From Lactifluus volemus (lineage: Eukaryota; Basidiomycota; Agaricomycetes; Russulales; Russulaceae): a stretch of 64,000 bases of DNA. Below the pieces are notes generated by a model that was not told the origin of the DNA, searched no databases, and worked only from the letters and a program-made list of their open reading frames with translations. Where the stretch lies: assembly GCA_022376515.1 (NCBI GenBank), contig WTXI01000035.1, forward strand, positions 124,001-188,000, given 5' to 3'. Of the stretch, positions 30,687-43,559 are shown piece by piece; the stretch's first letter is position 1, and every line of letters begins with the position of its first letter. A program made the translations under genes and the position numbers.

Positions 30687-33091
30687 ATGGCCTCCCTCAA
30701 GTCTTCTCTTCTAGCCCTGTGCGCCGTGATGCCCTTGGTATTAGCCAACTTGGAAGTCGCTTCCCCAACTGTCACACTTGACAGTGGATCATTCATAGGC
30801 ACGACGTCCAACGGCATAAACAGCTTTCTTGGAATACCGTTTGCGCAACCACCGTACGTACCGTTACCTTGAGCCGACTTTCTTGGCTGACATGCCACTT
30901 GTACCACCAACAAATAGCGTCGGTGACCTACGTTTCCGTCTTCCTCAAGGGCTCGGTCCCTATACCGGGATATATAATGCTTCCACCTTCGGCCATTCTT
31001 GCCCCCAACAGGCGCTGCCTCCGTTCAATCTAACGGCATTACCCAAGGAGGCGGCAGATTTTATTCAGAACGTTAACTTTTCAGGAACAATTACTACGGA
31101 CAGTGAAGATTGTACGGAGACCGTTCATCTCTGTGTTTTCGCAAACGTCCCTCACCGCGCTATCATGACACAGGTTTGACGCTTAACGTGGTTGCACCCG
31201 CCGTTGCTGAGCCCGGGGCGAATCTTCCCGTCGTAGCAGTATGTCCATGTATCGTCTTTCTATGACTTTCTCTGACCACGAACACCTGGACAACAGTGGA
31301 TATATGGAGGTCAGATGAGCACAAACTGCTTCTACCCTTTTATACTTGTCGCTTAAGCGGGCGCTTGTCCCATAGGCGGTTTCGAAGTCGGCTCGACGGG
31401 CATGTTCGTTTTTCCTTCCTCATTTGATTTATTATGGGACTCATAGATATTCATAGTTATAATGCAACTGAAATAGTATTACGCTCGATCGAACTAGGGG
31501 AGCCCATCATTTATGTGAGCATGAATTATCGGTGAGTAAACTCACCCTTTTCTTGCCTAATTGATCTCAATATGCTCTCAGGGTTTCAGGTACGCAGTTG
31601 CATGTCTCATTACATTTCTACAAGATTCACCCTGCATCGTAGCATTTGGGTTTCTGGCAAGTCAAGAAGTCAAAGATGCCGGCGTAGGCAATCTCGGGTT
31701 GCATGATCGTGCGTGTTTTCCACCCCCAACACGGTCTAGGCGATAGAAAGCAAATTTACAGAGCGTATGGCGCTCGGCTGGATACAAAAATATATTTGTG
31801 CATTTGGTGGTGATCCCACGAAAGTGACGATGTGCGTAGGTTGACTATACCACCCATTTCGCTGACCTATCCGGTGTTCGTCAGCTGGGGTCAGAGTGCC
31901 GGGGCAATTTCGGTTGCACTTCATATGGTAGTGAACGACGGGAACTCCGATGGCCTATTCCGTGCGGCTTTCATGCAATCTGGGTCTCCTCTTTCAACCG
32001 GTGACATCACTCTTGTACGAGATTAACCAGTCATCTCCAAGTTCATTGAGCTTCTGAGGAATGGTTTCTTAGGGCCAACCGTTTTATGACTTCCTCGTTA
32101 ATAGTACTGGATGCTCTGGTTCTTCTGATACCCTTTCTTGTTTACGCACTGTTCCCTATGTGACATTGAAGGCTGCAATGGATAATACCCCGTCATTCTT
32201 CGATTATCAGGTATGTGATGTAATTAGAGTGTCTTGTGGGGATGATCCGAAAGTGGCAGTTACTGATAGGTCATTCGAACAGTCTCTTGCACTTACTTGG
32301 CAGCCTCGAGTAGATGGTGTATTTTTAACCCATAGTCCTCAAAAGCTCGTTCTGGATGGCAAGGTCGCGGACATACCATTCATCACAGGCGGCTGTGATG
32401 ATGAAGGAACCCTGTTTTCTCTTTCTTCTCTCAATATCACGTAAATTACTTGCTTTCTGATCAGTTTTTGTGCTGAATATGTTCACGCAGGACCAGTGCC
32501 GAACTTCACGACTACAGTTCGACAATCATTCTTCCACTTGCAAGCAGTGAAGAAGTAGATAAGCTACTAGAGTTGTACCCACAAAACGTCACCCAGGGTT
32601 CACCATTCGGCACCGGAGAACAGAATGCAATCACACCACAATTTAAGCGCATTGCTGCGATTCTCGGCGACATTGCTTTTCAAGCACCACGGCGGTCCTT
32701 CCTTCAGCAGCGCTCTGGAAAGCAGAAGACATATTCCTACCGTAAGTCCCGGATAGATGGGGTGTTTCTCCTCTTCGCTGGTCTAACTTGCCACCGCGTT
32801 CACCCTCGCATAGTTAGCAAGCGTTTAAAGGACCTGCCAGTTTTTGGTTCCTTACATGGCTCGGATGTGCCGTATACGTATGGTCCAGGAGAGCTGATGG
32901 ACTACTTGATCCACTTTGTGACGAATCTGGACCCGAATGGAGGGTCAAGCCCTTTGTGGCCGCAGTACACTCCTGAATGTCCCGATTTAATGACGTTTCT
33001 TCCCACTTCGGGAACAAATATCACGAAAGACACGTACCGCGCTGAGGGGATCCAATTCATTACGGAACTCACCCGTTCCCATCTGGTATAG
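30687..33091 (+). CDS. Secreted type-B carboxylesterase/lipase CE2, 546 aa
   Basis: Second tandem copy. Exons: 30687-30853, 30918-31111, 31174-31238, 31297-31309, 31376-31403, 31457-31531, 31582-31589, 31643-31708, 31762-31831, 31885-32014, 32073-32210, 32283-32440, 32491-32741, 32814-33091. Every exon except the first has exactly the CE1 length. The signal peptide is MASLKSSLLALCAVMPLVLA. It has the oxyanion loop WIYGGGFEVG, the acid in GCDDEGTLFS and the catalytic His in GSLHGSDVPY. The nucleophile elbow reads IWGQSAGAIS instead of GESAG: it still fits GxSxG, but a residue nearly constant in the family is changed. This copy also has GGCDDEG where the others have GDCDDEG. It is otherwise intact and likely secreted. 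Confidence 0.93.
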
Positions 33092-34205
33092 GAATGCGTG
33101 GTTATTGGATAAGCTGCCGGGAATGGGACTTGTGGGGAAAGGATAATATTAGGGGTTTAACCTAGAAGTGAGACTATATATACACGACTGACTTGACTGT
33201 CGCTAACGTAACGTGAAATAGAGAGTAATTGAGAACGGTGACGAATACTGGCACTGTCTGCCGTGGCGGGAACCGACCTCAATCTTCGGGGGAACAATAC
33301 TGAGGCGTGATACAAAGAGGTGCAGGACAATCAAGCGCAAACACGAAATACAGTCAGTGCAGTGGTCTCTGGTGCCGATAGATTGCGTGTTAGGCTATCT
33401 GATTCAAAAGCTGTGATTTCATCTTGGGTCTGTGTGGTGCTTCCAGAGCGCGCTCAGCACTCATGCCACACGTGGCCTCAACGCTCCCCCGGCGGCTCCG
33501 CAGCAAATGGGCGGCCAACGGTTGAGTATGTTGAGTACCTAGTTTTTCGACAGGACCCTGGTCTCGCTGGCATGTCAATGTCAATTTTTGGGTACAGTCG
33601 CTGCGGTAGCTCGCATGATGTACTGTACCCCCTTTCGGTATTTCAGAATTCAGACTCGGATTGGCTGTTCGAGACTTCGAGTGCTCAGCTTGCCATTTTC
33701 GTAAGATTGTAAACTCCGACAAAGGCAGGCGCTTGGGCAGGCGTGACTACTGCAGTGTATGATTTCTACCAAAAAAAAAAAAGGACAGAATACGGTCACA
33801 CATGGTACTAGATGCTGTAGGCTAAATTTTGTGGTGATTGGGCAAGAAATGGGTGAAAAAATTGGAGTGACCAGAAATGGGGGTACACGTTAACTTAGTT
33901 CTCGGCAACGTCAGTTGGTCATGTCCTTTCACGAAAATGAGGCTTGCTTTCGGGCCGACCAAAAGCCCGTGCGCTCATGACTTCATACATGACCAATGTA
34001 CTTCTTCTGCGTTCTCATCAATCTTATGCCACCGATTGTGCGCAGCTTTGACGTCAACCATGTCATTGAAAAGAAGCAGTGTTGGTAAGCGACCTTAGAA
34101 AGGTTGAGAGCTGTAAGAAGACATGGTTCAATCAAGCCCGAGGATCATGCGGACAGGTTATAGCTACTTAAATGTCTCTGCTCTCTCGGCATTTCATCAG
34201 CAAAA
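33092..34205. other. CE2-CE3 spacer
   Basis: Duplicated intergenic sequence related to the other CE spacers. It holds a run of 12 A at about 33771 and the CE promoter block before 34206. No gene was found. Confidence 0.6.
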
Positions 34206-36628
34206 ATGGCCTCCCTCAAGTCGTCTTTTCTAACTCTCTGCGCCGTGATGCCCATGGTATTAGCCAACCTGGAAGTCGCCTCCCCAACCGTCACACTTGA
34301 CAGTGGATCGTTTACGGGCACGACATCCAACGGGATAAACAACTTTCTTGGAATACCGTTTGCGCAACCACCGTACGTACCGCTACCTTGAGCCGCCTTT
34401 CCTGGCTGACATCCCACTTGTACCACCAACAAATAGTGTCGGTGACCTTCGTTTCCGTCTTCCCCAAGAGCTCGGTCCCTATACCGGGATCCATAATGCT
34501 TCCACCTTCGGTCATTCTTGCCCCCAACAGGCGATACGTCCATTCAATCTAACGGCATTACCCAAGGAGGCGGCAGATTTTGTTCAGAACGTCAAATTTT
34601 CATCAGGAACAACCACTATTACTACGGACAGTGAAGATTGTACGGAGACCATTCATCTCTGTCTGTTAGCGAACGTCCCTCACCGCGCCATCATGACACA
34701 GGTTTGACGCTTAACGTGGTTGCACCTGCCTTTGCTGAGCCCGGTGCGAATCTTCCCGTTGTAGCAGTATGTCCAGGTATCGGCTTTCTATGACTTTCTC
34801 TAACAGAAAACACCTGGAACAGTGGATATATGGAGGTGAGATGAGCACAAACTGCTTTTACTTGTCGCTTAAAGACTCGCTTTACTAACTGCGGTCTCTT
34901 GCCCCATAGGCGGTTTCGAAATCGGCTCGACGGGCATGTTCGTTTTTCCTTCCTCATATGATTTATTATGGGGCTCATAGATATTCATAGTTATAATGCA
35001 AGTGAAATAGTTTTACGCTCGATTGAATTAGGGGAGCCCATCATTTATGTGAGCATGAATTATCGGTAAGTAAACTGGCCCTTTTTTTGCCTAATTGATT
35101 TGATTATGCTCTCAGGGTTTCAGGTACGCAGTTGCATGTCTCATTACATTTCTACAAGATCCACCTGCATCATAGCATTTGGGTTTCTGGCAAGTCAAGA
35201 AGTCAAAGACGCTGGCATTGGCAATCTCGGGTTGCATGATCGTGCGTGTTTTCCACCCCCAACACGGTCTAGGCGATAGACAGCAAATTTACAGAGCGTA
35301 TGGCGCTCGGCTGGATACAAAAGTATATCTGTGCATTTGGGGGTGATCCCACGAAAGTAACGATGTGCGTAGGTTGACTATACCACCCAATTCGCTAACC
35401 TATTCGGTGTTCGTCAGCTGGGGTGAGAGTGCTGGGGCACTTTCGGTTGCACTTCATATGGTGACGAACGACGGGAACTCCGATGGCTTATTCCGTGCGG
35501 CTTTCATGCAATCTGGGTCTCCTCTTTCAACCGGTGACATCACTCTTGTACGAGAATAACCAGTCATCTTCATTGAGCTTCTGAGGAATGGTTTCTTAGG
35601 GCCAACCATTTTATGACGACCTCGTTAATAGTACTGGATGCTCCGGTTCTTCTGATACCCTTTCTTGTTTACGCATGGTTCCCTATGTGACATTGAAGGC
35701 TGCGATGGATAGTACCCCGTCATTCCTCGATTATCAGGTATGTGATGTAATTATAGTGTCTTGTGTTGTGGGGATGACCCGAAAGTGGCAGTTACTGATA
35801 AGTCATTTGGACAGTCTCTTGCACTTACTTGGCAGCCTCGAGTGGATGGCATCTTTTTAACCCATAGTCCTCAAAACCTCGTTCTAGATGGCAAGGTCGT
35901 GGACATACCATTTATCACAGGCGATTGCGATGACGAAGGAACACTTTTTGCTCTTTCTTCGCTCAATATCACGTAAATTATTTCAGTATCTTTCAGATCA
36001 GTTTTTGTGCTAAACATGTGCTTGCAGGACCAGTGCCGAACTTCACGACTACATTGCGACAATCATTCTTCCACGTGCAAGCAGTGAAGAAGTGGATAAG
36101 CTACTAGAGTTGTACCCACAAAACATCACCCAGGGTTCACCATTCGGCACCGGAGAACAGAATGCAATCACGTCACAATTTAAGCGTGTTGCTGCACTTC
36201 TCGGCGACATTTCTTTCCAAGCCCCGCGGCGGTTCTTTCTTCAGCAGCGCTCCGGAAAGCAGAAGACATATTCCTACCGTAAGTCCCGGATAGATGGGGT
36301 GTTTCTACTCTTTGCTGGTCTAACTTGTCACCGCGTTCACCCTCGCATAGTTAGCAAACGTTTAAAGAGCCTGCCAGTCTTCGGTTCCTTACATGGAGTG
36401 GATCTGCTGGATACGTACAGTCCAGGAGAGCTGATGGACTACTTGATCCACTTTGTGACGACTCTGGACCCGAATGGAGGGTCAAGCCCTTTGTGGCCGC
36501 AGTACACTCCTGAATGTCCCGATCTAATGACGTTTCTTCCTACTGAGGGGACAAATATCACGAAAGACACGTACCGCGCTGAAGGGATCCAATTCATTAC
36601 AGATCTCTCCCTTTCCCATCTGGTATAG
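34206..36628 (+). CDS. Secreted type-B carboxylesterase/lipase CE3, 549 aa
   Basis: Third tandem copy. Exons: 34206-34372, 34437-34639, 34702-34766, 34823-34835, 34910-34937, 34991-35065, 35116-35123, 35176-35241, 35295-35364, 35418-35547, 35600-35737, 35815-35972, 36028-36278, 36351-36628. Exon 2 is 9 nt longer than in CE1 and CE2, in frame. The signal peptide is MASLKSSFLTLCAVMPMVLA. The catalytic set is complete: WIYGGGFEIG, IWGESAGALS, DCDDEGTLFA, SLHGVDLLDT. It keeps the 13-nt and 8-nt microexons. Most similar to CE2 and CE4. The SLHGVDLLDTY segment around the catalytic His differs from the SDLLYTYG of CE4 and could alter the mouth of the active site. Confidence 0.93.
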
Positions 36629-37835
36629 GAATGTGTGGTTAGCGGATAAGATGTGAGCTGTAGGGAGTGGAAATTGTGGGGAAAGGACAATATTTTTAGG
36701 GTTTAACCTGGAAGTGAGGTTAGATACACGACCAACTCAACTGCCGCTTGCCGCTAACGTTACGCGAAATAGAGAGTAATTGAGAACGGTGACGAATACT
36801 GGCATGTCTGCAGGAACCGACTGATCTCAATCTTTGGGGGAAAAATACTGAGGCATGATACAAAAAGGTGCCGGACAATCGACTCCAAACACGAATCACA
36901 GCCAGCGCAGTGATCTCTGGTACGGATCGATATGCTCTCAGTGATTCAAGCTCAAGTCTAAGCTGTGATTTCATCTTGGGTCCGTGCGGTGCTTCCGGAC
37001 TGGAGCGCGCGCTCAGCGCTCACGCCCCACATGGCCTCAAAGTTGTCACAGTGGCTCCGCGGCCAATGGGCCGACGATTGAGTATGTTGAGTACGTTAAG
37101 TCACTTTTTTTTTTCATCCATGGAATTTGCGGCGGGATTTTCGCGGTGCTTCTCCCTCCTTTCGGCTGCGGGAAGTTAGATTTTCGACAGGATCTTGGTC
37201 TCGCTGGCAGTCGCTGCGGTAGCTCGCATGATACTAACGTGTATTGTATCCCCTTTGTGATCAGGCACGCTACGGCCACACGCAACAATTCAGACTCTGA
37301 TTGGCTGTTCGAGTGCTAAGCTTGCCATTTTTGTAACATTGTAATCTCCGACAAAGTCAGGCACAAGCAAACGCACTGTTTTTCATTTCACCACACACTA
37401 TGATTTCTACCAAAAAAAAAGGACGGAATACGGTCACACATGGTATTAGATGCTGTGGGCTAAATTCTGTGGTGATTGAGCAAGAAACGGCTGAGGAAAT
37501 TGGAGTGTCCAGAAACGGGGGTTCACGTTAGTACTCTCGGCAATGTCGCTTGGTCAACGAACACGAAGCTTGCTTTCGGACCGACCAAAAGCCCGTGCGC
37601 TCGTGACTTATTGTCATATACGCCTGACTTTGGTGGAATACTTCTTCTGCGTTCTTATCAACCTTATGCAATGCCACCGCCGCGGTTGTGCCTGGATATA
37701 CAGTAATGACTTGCAGGCGCAGCTTTAACGCCGACCACGTCGTTGAAAAGAATGCAGTGTTGGTAAGCGACCTTGAAATAGAAAGGTTGAGAGCTACTTA
37801 AATGTCTCTGCCCTCTCCCCATTTCATCAGCAAGA
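36629..37835. other. CE3-CE4 spacer
   Basis: Third copy of the duplicated spacer (GTGGGCTAAATTCTGTGGTG, also at about 33820, and the promoter block CATTTCATCAGCAA before 37836). No gene was found. Confidence 0.6.
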
Positions 37836-40265
37836 ATGGCCACCCTCAAGTCGCTTTTTCTAACTCTCTGCGCTCTGATGCCCATGGTAATAGCCAACCT
37901 GGAAGTCCGAGTCTCCTCCCCAATCGTCACACTTGACAGTGGATCATTTATAGGCACGACATCCAACGGCATAAACAACTTTCTTGGCATACCGTTTGCG
38001 CAACCACCGTACGTACGCCGGTTACCTTGAGCCGACTTTCTTGGCTGACATGCCACTTGTACCACCAACAAACAGTGTCGGTGACCTACGTTTTCGTCTT
38101 CCCCAAGAGCTCGGTCCCTATACCGGGATGCACAATGCTTCCACCTTCGGTTATCCTTGCCCCCAACAGGCGTTACCTCCGTTCAATCTATCTGCATTGC
38201 CCAAGGAAACGGCAGCTTTCATTCAGAGCCTCAATAATTTTTCAGGAACAACCGCTGGTACTACGGACAGTGAAGATTGTACGGAGACTGTTCATCTCTG
38301 TCTTTTAGCGAACGCCCCTCACCTCACCACCATGACGCAGGTTTGACGCTTAACGTGCTTTCACCCGCTATTGCTGAGCCCGGTGCGAATCTTCCCGTCG
38401 TAGCAGTATGTCCAGGTATCATCTTTCCATGACTTTCTCTGACCACAAACACCTGGATAACAGTGGATATATGGAGGTCAGATGAGCACAAACTACTTTT
38501 ACCCTCTTATACTTGTCGCTTAAAGTCTCGCTTTACCAACTTCGGTCTCTTGCCCCATAGGCGGTTTCGAAGACGGGTCGACGGGCATGTTCGTTTTTCC
38601 TTCCTCATTTGATTTTTTATAGGACTCATAGACATTCATAGTTATAATGCAACTGAAATAGTTTTACGCTCGATTAAACTAGGGGAGCCCATCATTTATG
38701 TGAGCATGAATTACCGGTGAGTAAATTCGCACTTTTCTTGCCTAGTTGATCTGATTATGCTCTCAGGGTTTCAGGTACGCAGCTGAATGTCTGATTACAT
38801 TTCTACAAGATCCACCCTGCATCATAGCATTTGGGTTTCTGGCAAGCCAAGAAGTCAAAGACGCTGGCGTAGGTAATCTTGGGTTGCATGATCGTGCGTG
38901 TTTTCTACCCCCAACACGGTCTAGGCCTTAGACAGCGACTTTACAGAGCGTATGGCGCTCGGCTGGATACAAAAATATATTTGTGCATTTGGTGGTGATC
39001 CCACGAAGGTGACGATGTGCGTATGCTGACTCAGGCTTGCCCACGCATTTCGCTAACATGGTGTTCGTCAGCTGGGGTGAGAGCGCTGGGGCGATTTCGG
39101 TTGCACTTCATATGGTAGCGAACGACGGGAACTCCGATGGCCTATTCCGTGCGGCTTTCATGCAATCTGGGTCACCTCCTTCAACCGGTGACATCACTCT
39201 AGTACGAGAATGACCAGCATCATCATCTTCATTGAGCTTCTGAGGAATTTCTTCTTTAGGGCCAACCATTTTATGATGACCTCGTTAATAGTACTGGATG
39301 CTCTGGTTCTTCTGACACCCTTTCTTGTTTACGCACAGTTCCCTATTTGACATTGAAGGCCGCAGTGGATAGTACCCCGTCATTATTCGATTATCAGGTA
39401 TGTGATGTAGTTATACAGTAGTTTTGGGGATGATCAGTTACTGACAAGTCATTCGCACAGTCTCTTGCACTTACTTGGCAACCTCGAGTGGATGGCATCT
39501 TTTTAACCCATAGTCCTCAAAAGCTCGTTCTAGATGGCAAGGTCGCGGACATACCATTCATCACAGGCGATTGCGATGACGAAGGAACCCTGTTTTCTCT
39601 TTCTTCGCTCAATATCACGTAACTCCTTGCTTTCAGATCAGTTTTTGTGCTGAACATGTGCTTGCAGGACCAGTGCTGAACTTCACGGCTACATTGCGAC
39701 GAGAATTCTTCCACTTGCAAGCAGTGAAGAAGTAGATAAGCTACTAGAGTTGTACCCACAAAACATCACCCAGGGTTCACCATTCGGCACCGGAGAACAG
39801 AATGCAATCACACCACAATTCAAGCGCATCGCTGCGATTCTCGGCGACATTATCTTCCAATCCACACGGCGGTTCTTCCTTCAGCAGCGCTCTGGAAAGC
39901 AGAAGACATATTCCTACCGTAAGTCGCGCATAGATGTGTTTCTGCTCTTCGCTGGTCTAACTCGTCACCGCGTTCACCCTCGCATAGTTAGCAAACGTTT
40001 TAAGAACCTGCCAGTTATTGGTTCCTTACATGGCTCGGATCTGCTGTATACGTACGGTCCAGGAGAGCTGATGGACTACTTGATCCACTTTGTGACGAAC
40101 ATGGATCCGAATGGGGGGTCAAGCCCTTTGTGGCCGCAGTATACTACTGCTTATCCTGACCTAATGACGTTTCTTCCTTCGAATGGCACGAGTATCACCC
40201 AAGATACGTATCGCGCCAACGGCCTCGATTACATTACGAGCATCAATCTTCCCCATGCGATCTAG
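37836..40265 (+). CDS. Secreted type-B carboxylesterase/lipase CE4, 551 aa
   Basis: Fourth tandem copy. Exons: 37836-38008, 38076-38278, 38341-38405, 38464-38476, 38561-38588, 38642-38716, 38767-38774, 38828-38893, 38947-39016, 39072-39201, 39260-39397, 39461-39618, 39668-39918, 39988-40265. The signal peptide is MATLKSLFLTLCALMPMVIA. Catalytic motifs are WIYGGGFEDG, IWGESAGAIS, DCDDEGTLFS and SLHGSDLLYT. The last 25 residues (NGTSITQDTYRANGLDYITS) differ from those of CE1-CE3, and the downstream sequence is also unrelated. This marks the outer end of the tandem array, or a junction with the original 3' end. Intact. Confidence 0.93.
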
Positions 40266-41374
40266 TCTTCTGGGAAAGGCGTATGGAGTAAGTCTGATGT
40301 GCACGTATAAGGGAAGCCTGCGTAGAGGGGAAGGGAGGCGAGGGAGACGGAACACGAAGGGAGATGAGTAGATAATAAGACTACTTGGAGTCTCGTGTTT
40401 ACTCTACTTGAAATTTGAACGATGTGAGCCGCCAAGAGCACGACAGGCTTGTGCACGCAGGGAAAGCCGCGGCACAAACAGACATGCTGATCGACGAAGG
40501 GTAACTTAAGATCGGCACCAACTACTACAATTAGGTAAGCCTCCTTGACCAAGCACCCGTCAAGTCCTCAAAATATGGCACATTTTTTATTTTGATCGTG
40601 AATGGGGTGCAAGGGTCTCGAAGGCTTCGGTCTCGCAAGCGACGCGAATCTATCTGCCATACTCTACGACACCTTCACGACTTCGCGTCCAAATCTTTCT
40701 CGATCCTTAAGAAGACCACCATCCCCGCAGATGTACCAACTTTTGAGCCAATGCTCCTCCCCGACAGCCGGCGCGTGTTCATCTCAGACTCGGATTCTAT
40801 GAGCGCTGGATTAGCCGAAAAAAAGCTACGAATATCATCACCGCCTGTAATCCGAGCCAGGGGCTTCAGGTAGCCCGTTCGTGATTGTACCGAGAAATGA
40901 CTGGGCTAGTACGAGATCAAACGTGCAGCGTCTTTCCGCGCGGCCAAATGTCCCGAATGGGGAACCTCACTTGTTGCAGAAAACGTTCGAACACTTCATG
41001 GAAGATGCCACGAGGAATCGGGGCCGTGTCGAGTGCAATGTCTGAATCCGTGGTGGTTCACAGCGCCGCCAAATGGGAATGTCTCCCGATCTGGATTAGC
41101 TAGTTTTCGGTTGATACAACGAAAACAAATCTGTAGATAGTACCCTGCCGGGTTGTCCCATTCACCCTTCAGATTGTTGGTATGTGTGGTACAATTTACC
41201 GCACGATTTCCACAGAAAGTGATGCCGTTACTTGTAAGTTAGTAACTTAAATATTAGAGAATAAACAATTCGCAGAATCGGTAATTCCCATGTCGGACTT
41301 TGTAATTGTGGCTGACTCAAAGTCCCAATTCCAACTTGAAACTACGTTCCAACTATCGGTATCGTGAATTCACA
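40266..41374. other. No gene recognised
   Basis: Two overlapping open frames (40592-40873 and 40602-40802) have no recognisable domain. The segment just before 41375 shares about 30 bp with the V-ATPase upstream region. Confidence 0.5.
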
Positions 41375-42341
41375 ATGTCTTCCAATCCGTCACCCTTTCT
41401 TATAATGTCTTATCAAGATAGGAAAATTGCTGTGTTTCGCGAAGACCGCCGCCTGTATGGCCGGGTCAGGGTGTCGTACGCCGGAGCTACCTGACGACAA
41501 TCCGGTGGTTCGTAGGGGTCGGAAGCCTGTCATATATCTCTACCCACCCTCCAGCCTATCCGATGTCACTGTACAGCTATCCCTCGCGTCATCCTGGTTG
41601 TTTTCAGCAGTTTACCCTCCACCTGCGACTACCATCAACCCCAAAGGATATCAATCCCTAACCTGGACCGTTGCAGCAGAACCTGACGGCACCTCGTTGA
41701 CAAGACCACTGGTACAGAAGTGTCCTATCTATACTGGGAAGCAGCGTGAGTTCTGTTTGAATCTAGCACTGATCGGCTGACGCCATTGAACTTTATCCTT
41801 CAGCGCGAATTCTCACTTCATAATGCCTGATACCTCTCGCGCCTCCACCCCTGTAGGAGACACGGAGACATTCGATCCTTCTCCCGATAGACCAAGTTCC
41901 AGGTTACCTTGATGCCACCCTCAGGCGCTCACTCTACATACCGAGGCCCGCACATCATTTATTACGTTTGTATCCATTCTCCTCACGCTGAGCGATAAAT
42001 GAACTGACTTATTAATAATGAAATATTCCAGATATTGGCTACCGGATTTACTGAAGCACAGATACGTCGCCCTGCGCTTCCTCGCTCAAGAATCATATGC
42101 GCAGGCCGCACCGATGCTCGTGTAGCCAACCCCCGACGTGGTCACTCGCGTGTTCATGCTCTTCCGTGGTGTGGAAATCGCAGATGTCGAACTTTGGGAG
42201 GAGGCGAGCGAACTTGCGCCCACAGTTGCCACAGCGGACAGTGCGACGTCCTGGGCGCAAGTTGTCGGCGTCGACGCTGCGCGTGCGTCTGATCGTGGGC
42301 TGTTCCGCGTGCTGGAGTGGGGCGGGATGGAAGTCAAATGA
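41375..42341 (+). pseudogene. Family-L copy A (ubiquitin-like/IYLYPP family), broken
   Basis: A decayed member of the family whose full copies are at 55722 and 57744. Exon 1 is recognisable (MSSNPSPFLIMSYQDRKIAV), but the second exon is deleted. It then has KPVIYLYPPSSLSDVTVQLS and LTWTVAAEPDGT, where a one-base loss shifts the frame. The last exon (RYWLPDLLKHRYVALRFL, RVFMLFRGVEIADVELW, ending EWGGMEVK) carries an in-frame TAG after APMLV. Splice borders of the last exons are still visible. Function of the family is unknown. Confidence 0.85.
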
Positions 42342-42548
42342 GGGAGTGTAATTTGAGGTGCCAGGGCCCGAGTGGTGCTTTTTTCAAAATGCTGTAAAGT
42401 GGTATACAAGGGTCTGACTGTATTGCTTTCGCGAAGACTCAGACTGCTACGTAAGATTTGCCGTGCAACGGCTCAGATCTTGGGAACGATGTCGTTTATT
42501 TATCATTTTTAGACTCGGCTGGTTCCGATGTCCGTGTGTGGGATACAT

Positions 42549-42591
42549 ACTATATCCAACCTAACCATCGGCCACACCCACCATTCGGACA
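42549..42591 (+). repeat. Left arm of a perfect 43-bp inverted repeat
   Basis: Begins ACTATATCCAACC and ends CATTCGGACA. It equals the reverse complement of 43213-43255 over all 43 bases. The arms are 621 bp apart. There is no clear target duplication outside, so an element cannot be proven. Confidence 0.85.
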
Positions 42592-43212
42592 CTTAGTTAT
42601 ATCTCACTCATTTCTGGCCCGCGTCATTTTATATTTGGCAGGTATCATTTAATACATGTCTTTATGATATTTTAGGTGTTTTGGGGGCATGCAGTGTATT
42701 TTTCAATGAGAACGAAAGAGGTGAACTGTCACGCTTGCCGACTTGCCGAGTCTGTGCGTGGGAGACTCGGAGGGTTGAGTCACGTGCTGTCCGATGTGGC
42801 CGAAGCTCTGCAGCTGACGCGGCCCGTCAATAATACCGTATTTGGAACATGAGTAGTATGAATGTTAGGGGCCTGTGTTAGGGAGGCAAGTTCTCAATCC
42901 CATATTTCAAGCTCAAAGGAATGTCCCTTTTTTATTAGCTACAGGCTGTAAGGTCAAAAAAGAAGTGCCAGCAGGTCACTGACTTCAAGTTCCCCATTCC
43001 TCAAGGTGGCATGCAGCCAATTCTAGTTCTAATTGGCTGGTTTAAATTTATATTTGCCCTTCAAATTACTTATTTGAGAGAGAAATGTTGCACTGAGGTT
43101 GTCATCGTTGAGTACAATGAACAGATTGGCTGGTGAGGTATCCATAGTGGCCGGTAAGGACATCACGGCAAGGCCCTGTCCATCACGTGGAGCCGGTGTG
43201 ACACTGTGTGAC

Positions 43213-43255
43213 TGTCCGAATGGTGGGTGTGGCCGATGGTTAGGTTGGATATAGT
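43213..43255 (-). repeat. Right arm of a perfect 43-bp inverted repeat
   Basis: Reverse complement of 42549-42591. Confidence 0.85.
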
Positions 43256-43559
43256 AGTTTAGCCTTTACCGCACCGCAATTCCGGCCTCGCGCCACCCAT
43301 CTGTCACGGCCAACGCTAGAATGCTCGGAGGAGGGCCCATGTGATAGTCGGCCCACCCCTAGTCGACATCCCCATCGTGTCACTTTGAGCATATGCCGAG
43401 ATATCCTTTCCAGTGGCCGATTTGAGAGCCTTGAATGAGGAAGAACTTGAAGAAGAACCAACGCGGAGTGAAATGTGTCAGTCCTCATTGTAAGTAAGGA
43501 CAAGATTCCGCCCAGCTTTGGCAAGAAACTACCAGTGATGTCCACCGACGTTCAACTTG

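Noticed and set aside
30614..30913. Antisense frames over the starts of CE2, CE3 and CE4 (30614-30913, 34145-34543, 37664-38071)
   Set aside because: Repeated only because the esterase exons are repeated; sense genes explain the open frames fully.
40592..40873. 93-residue and overlapping 66-residue frames after CE4
   Set aside because: No recognisable domain, signal peptide or intron; cannot be supported.
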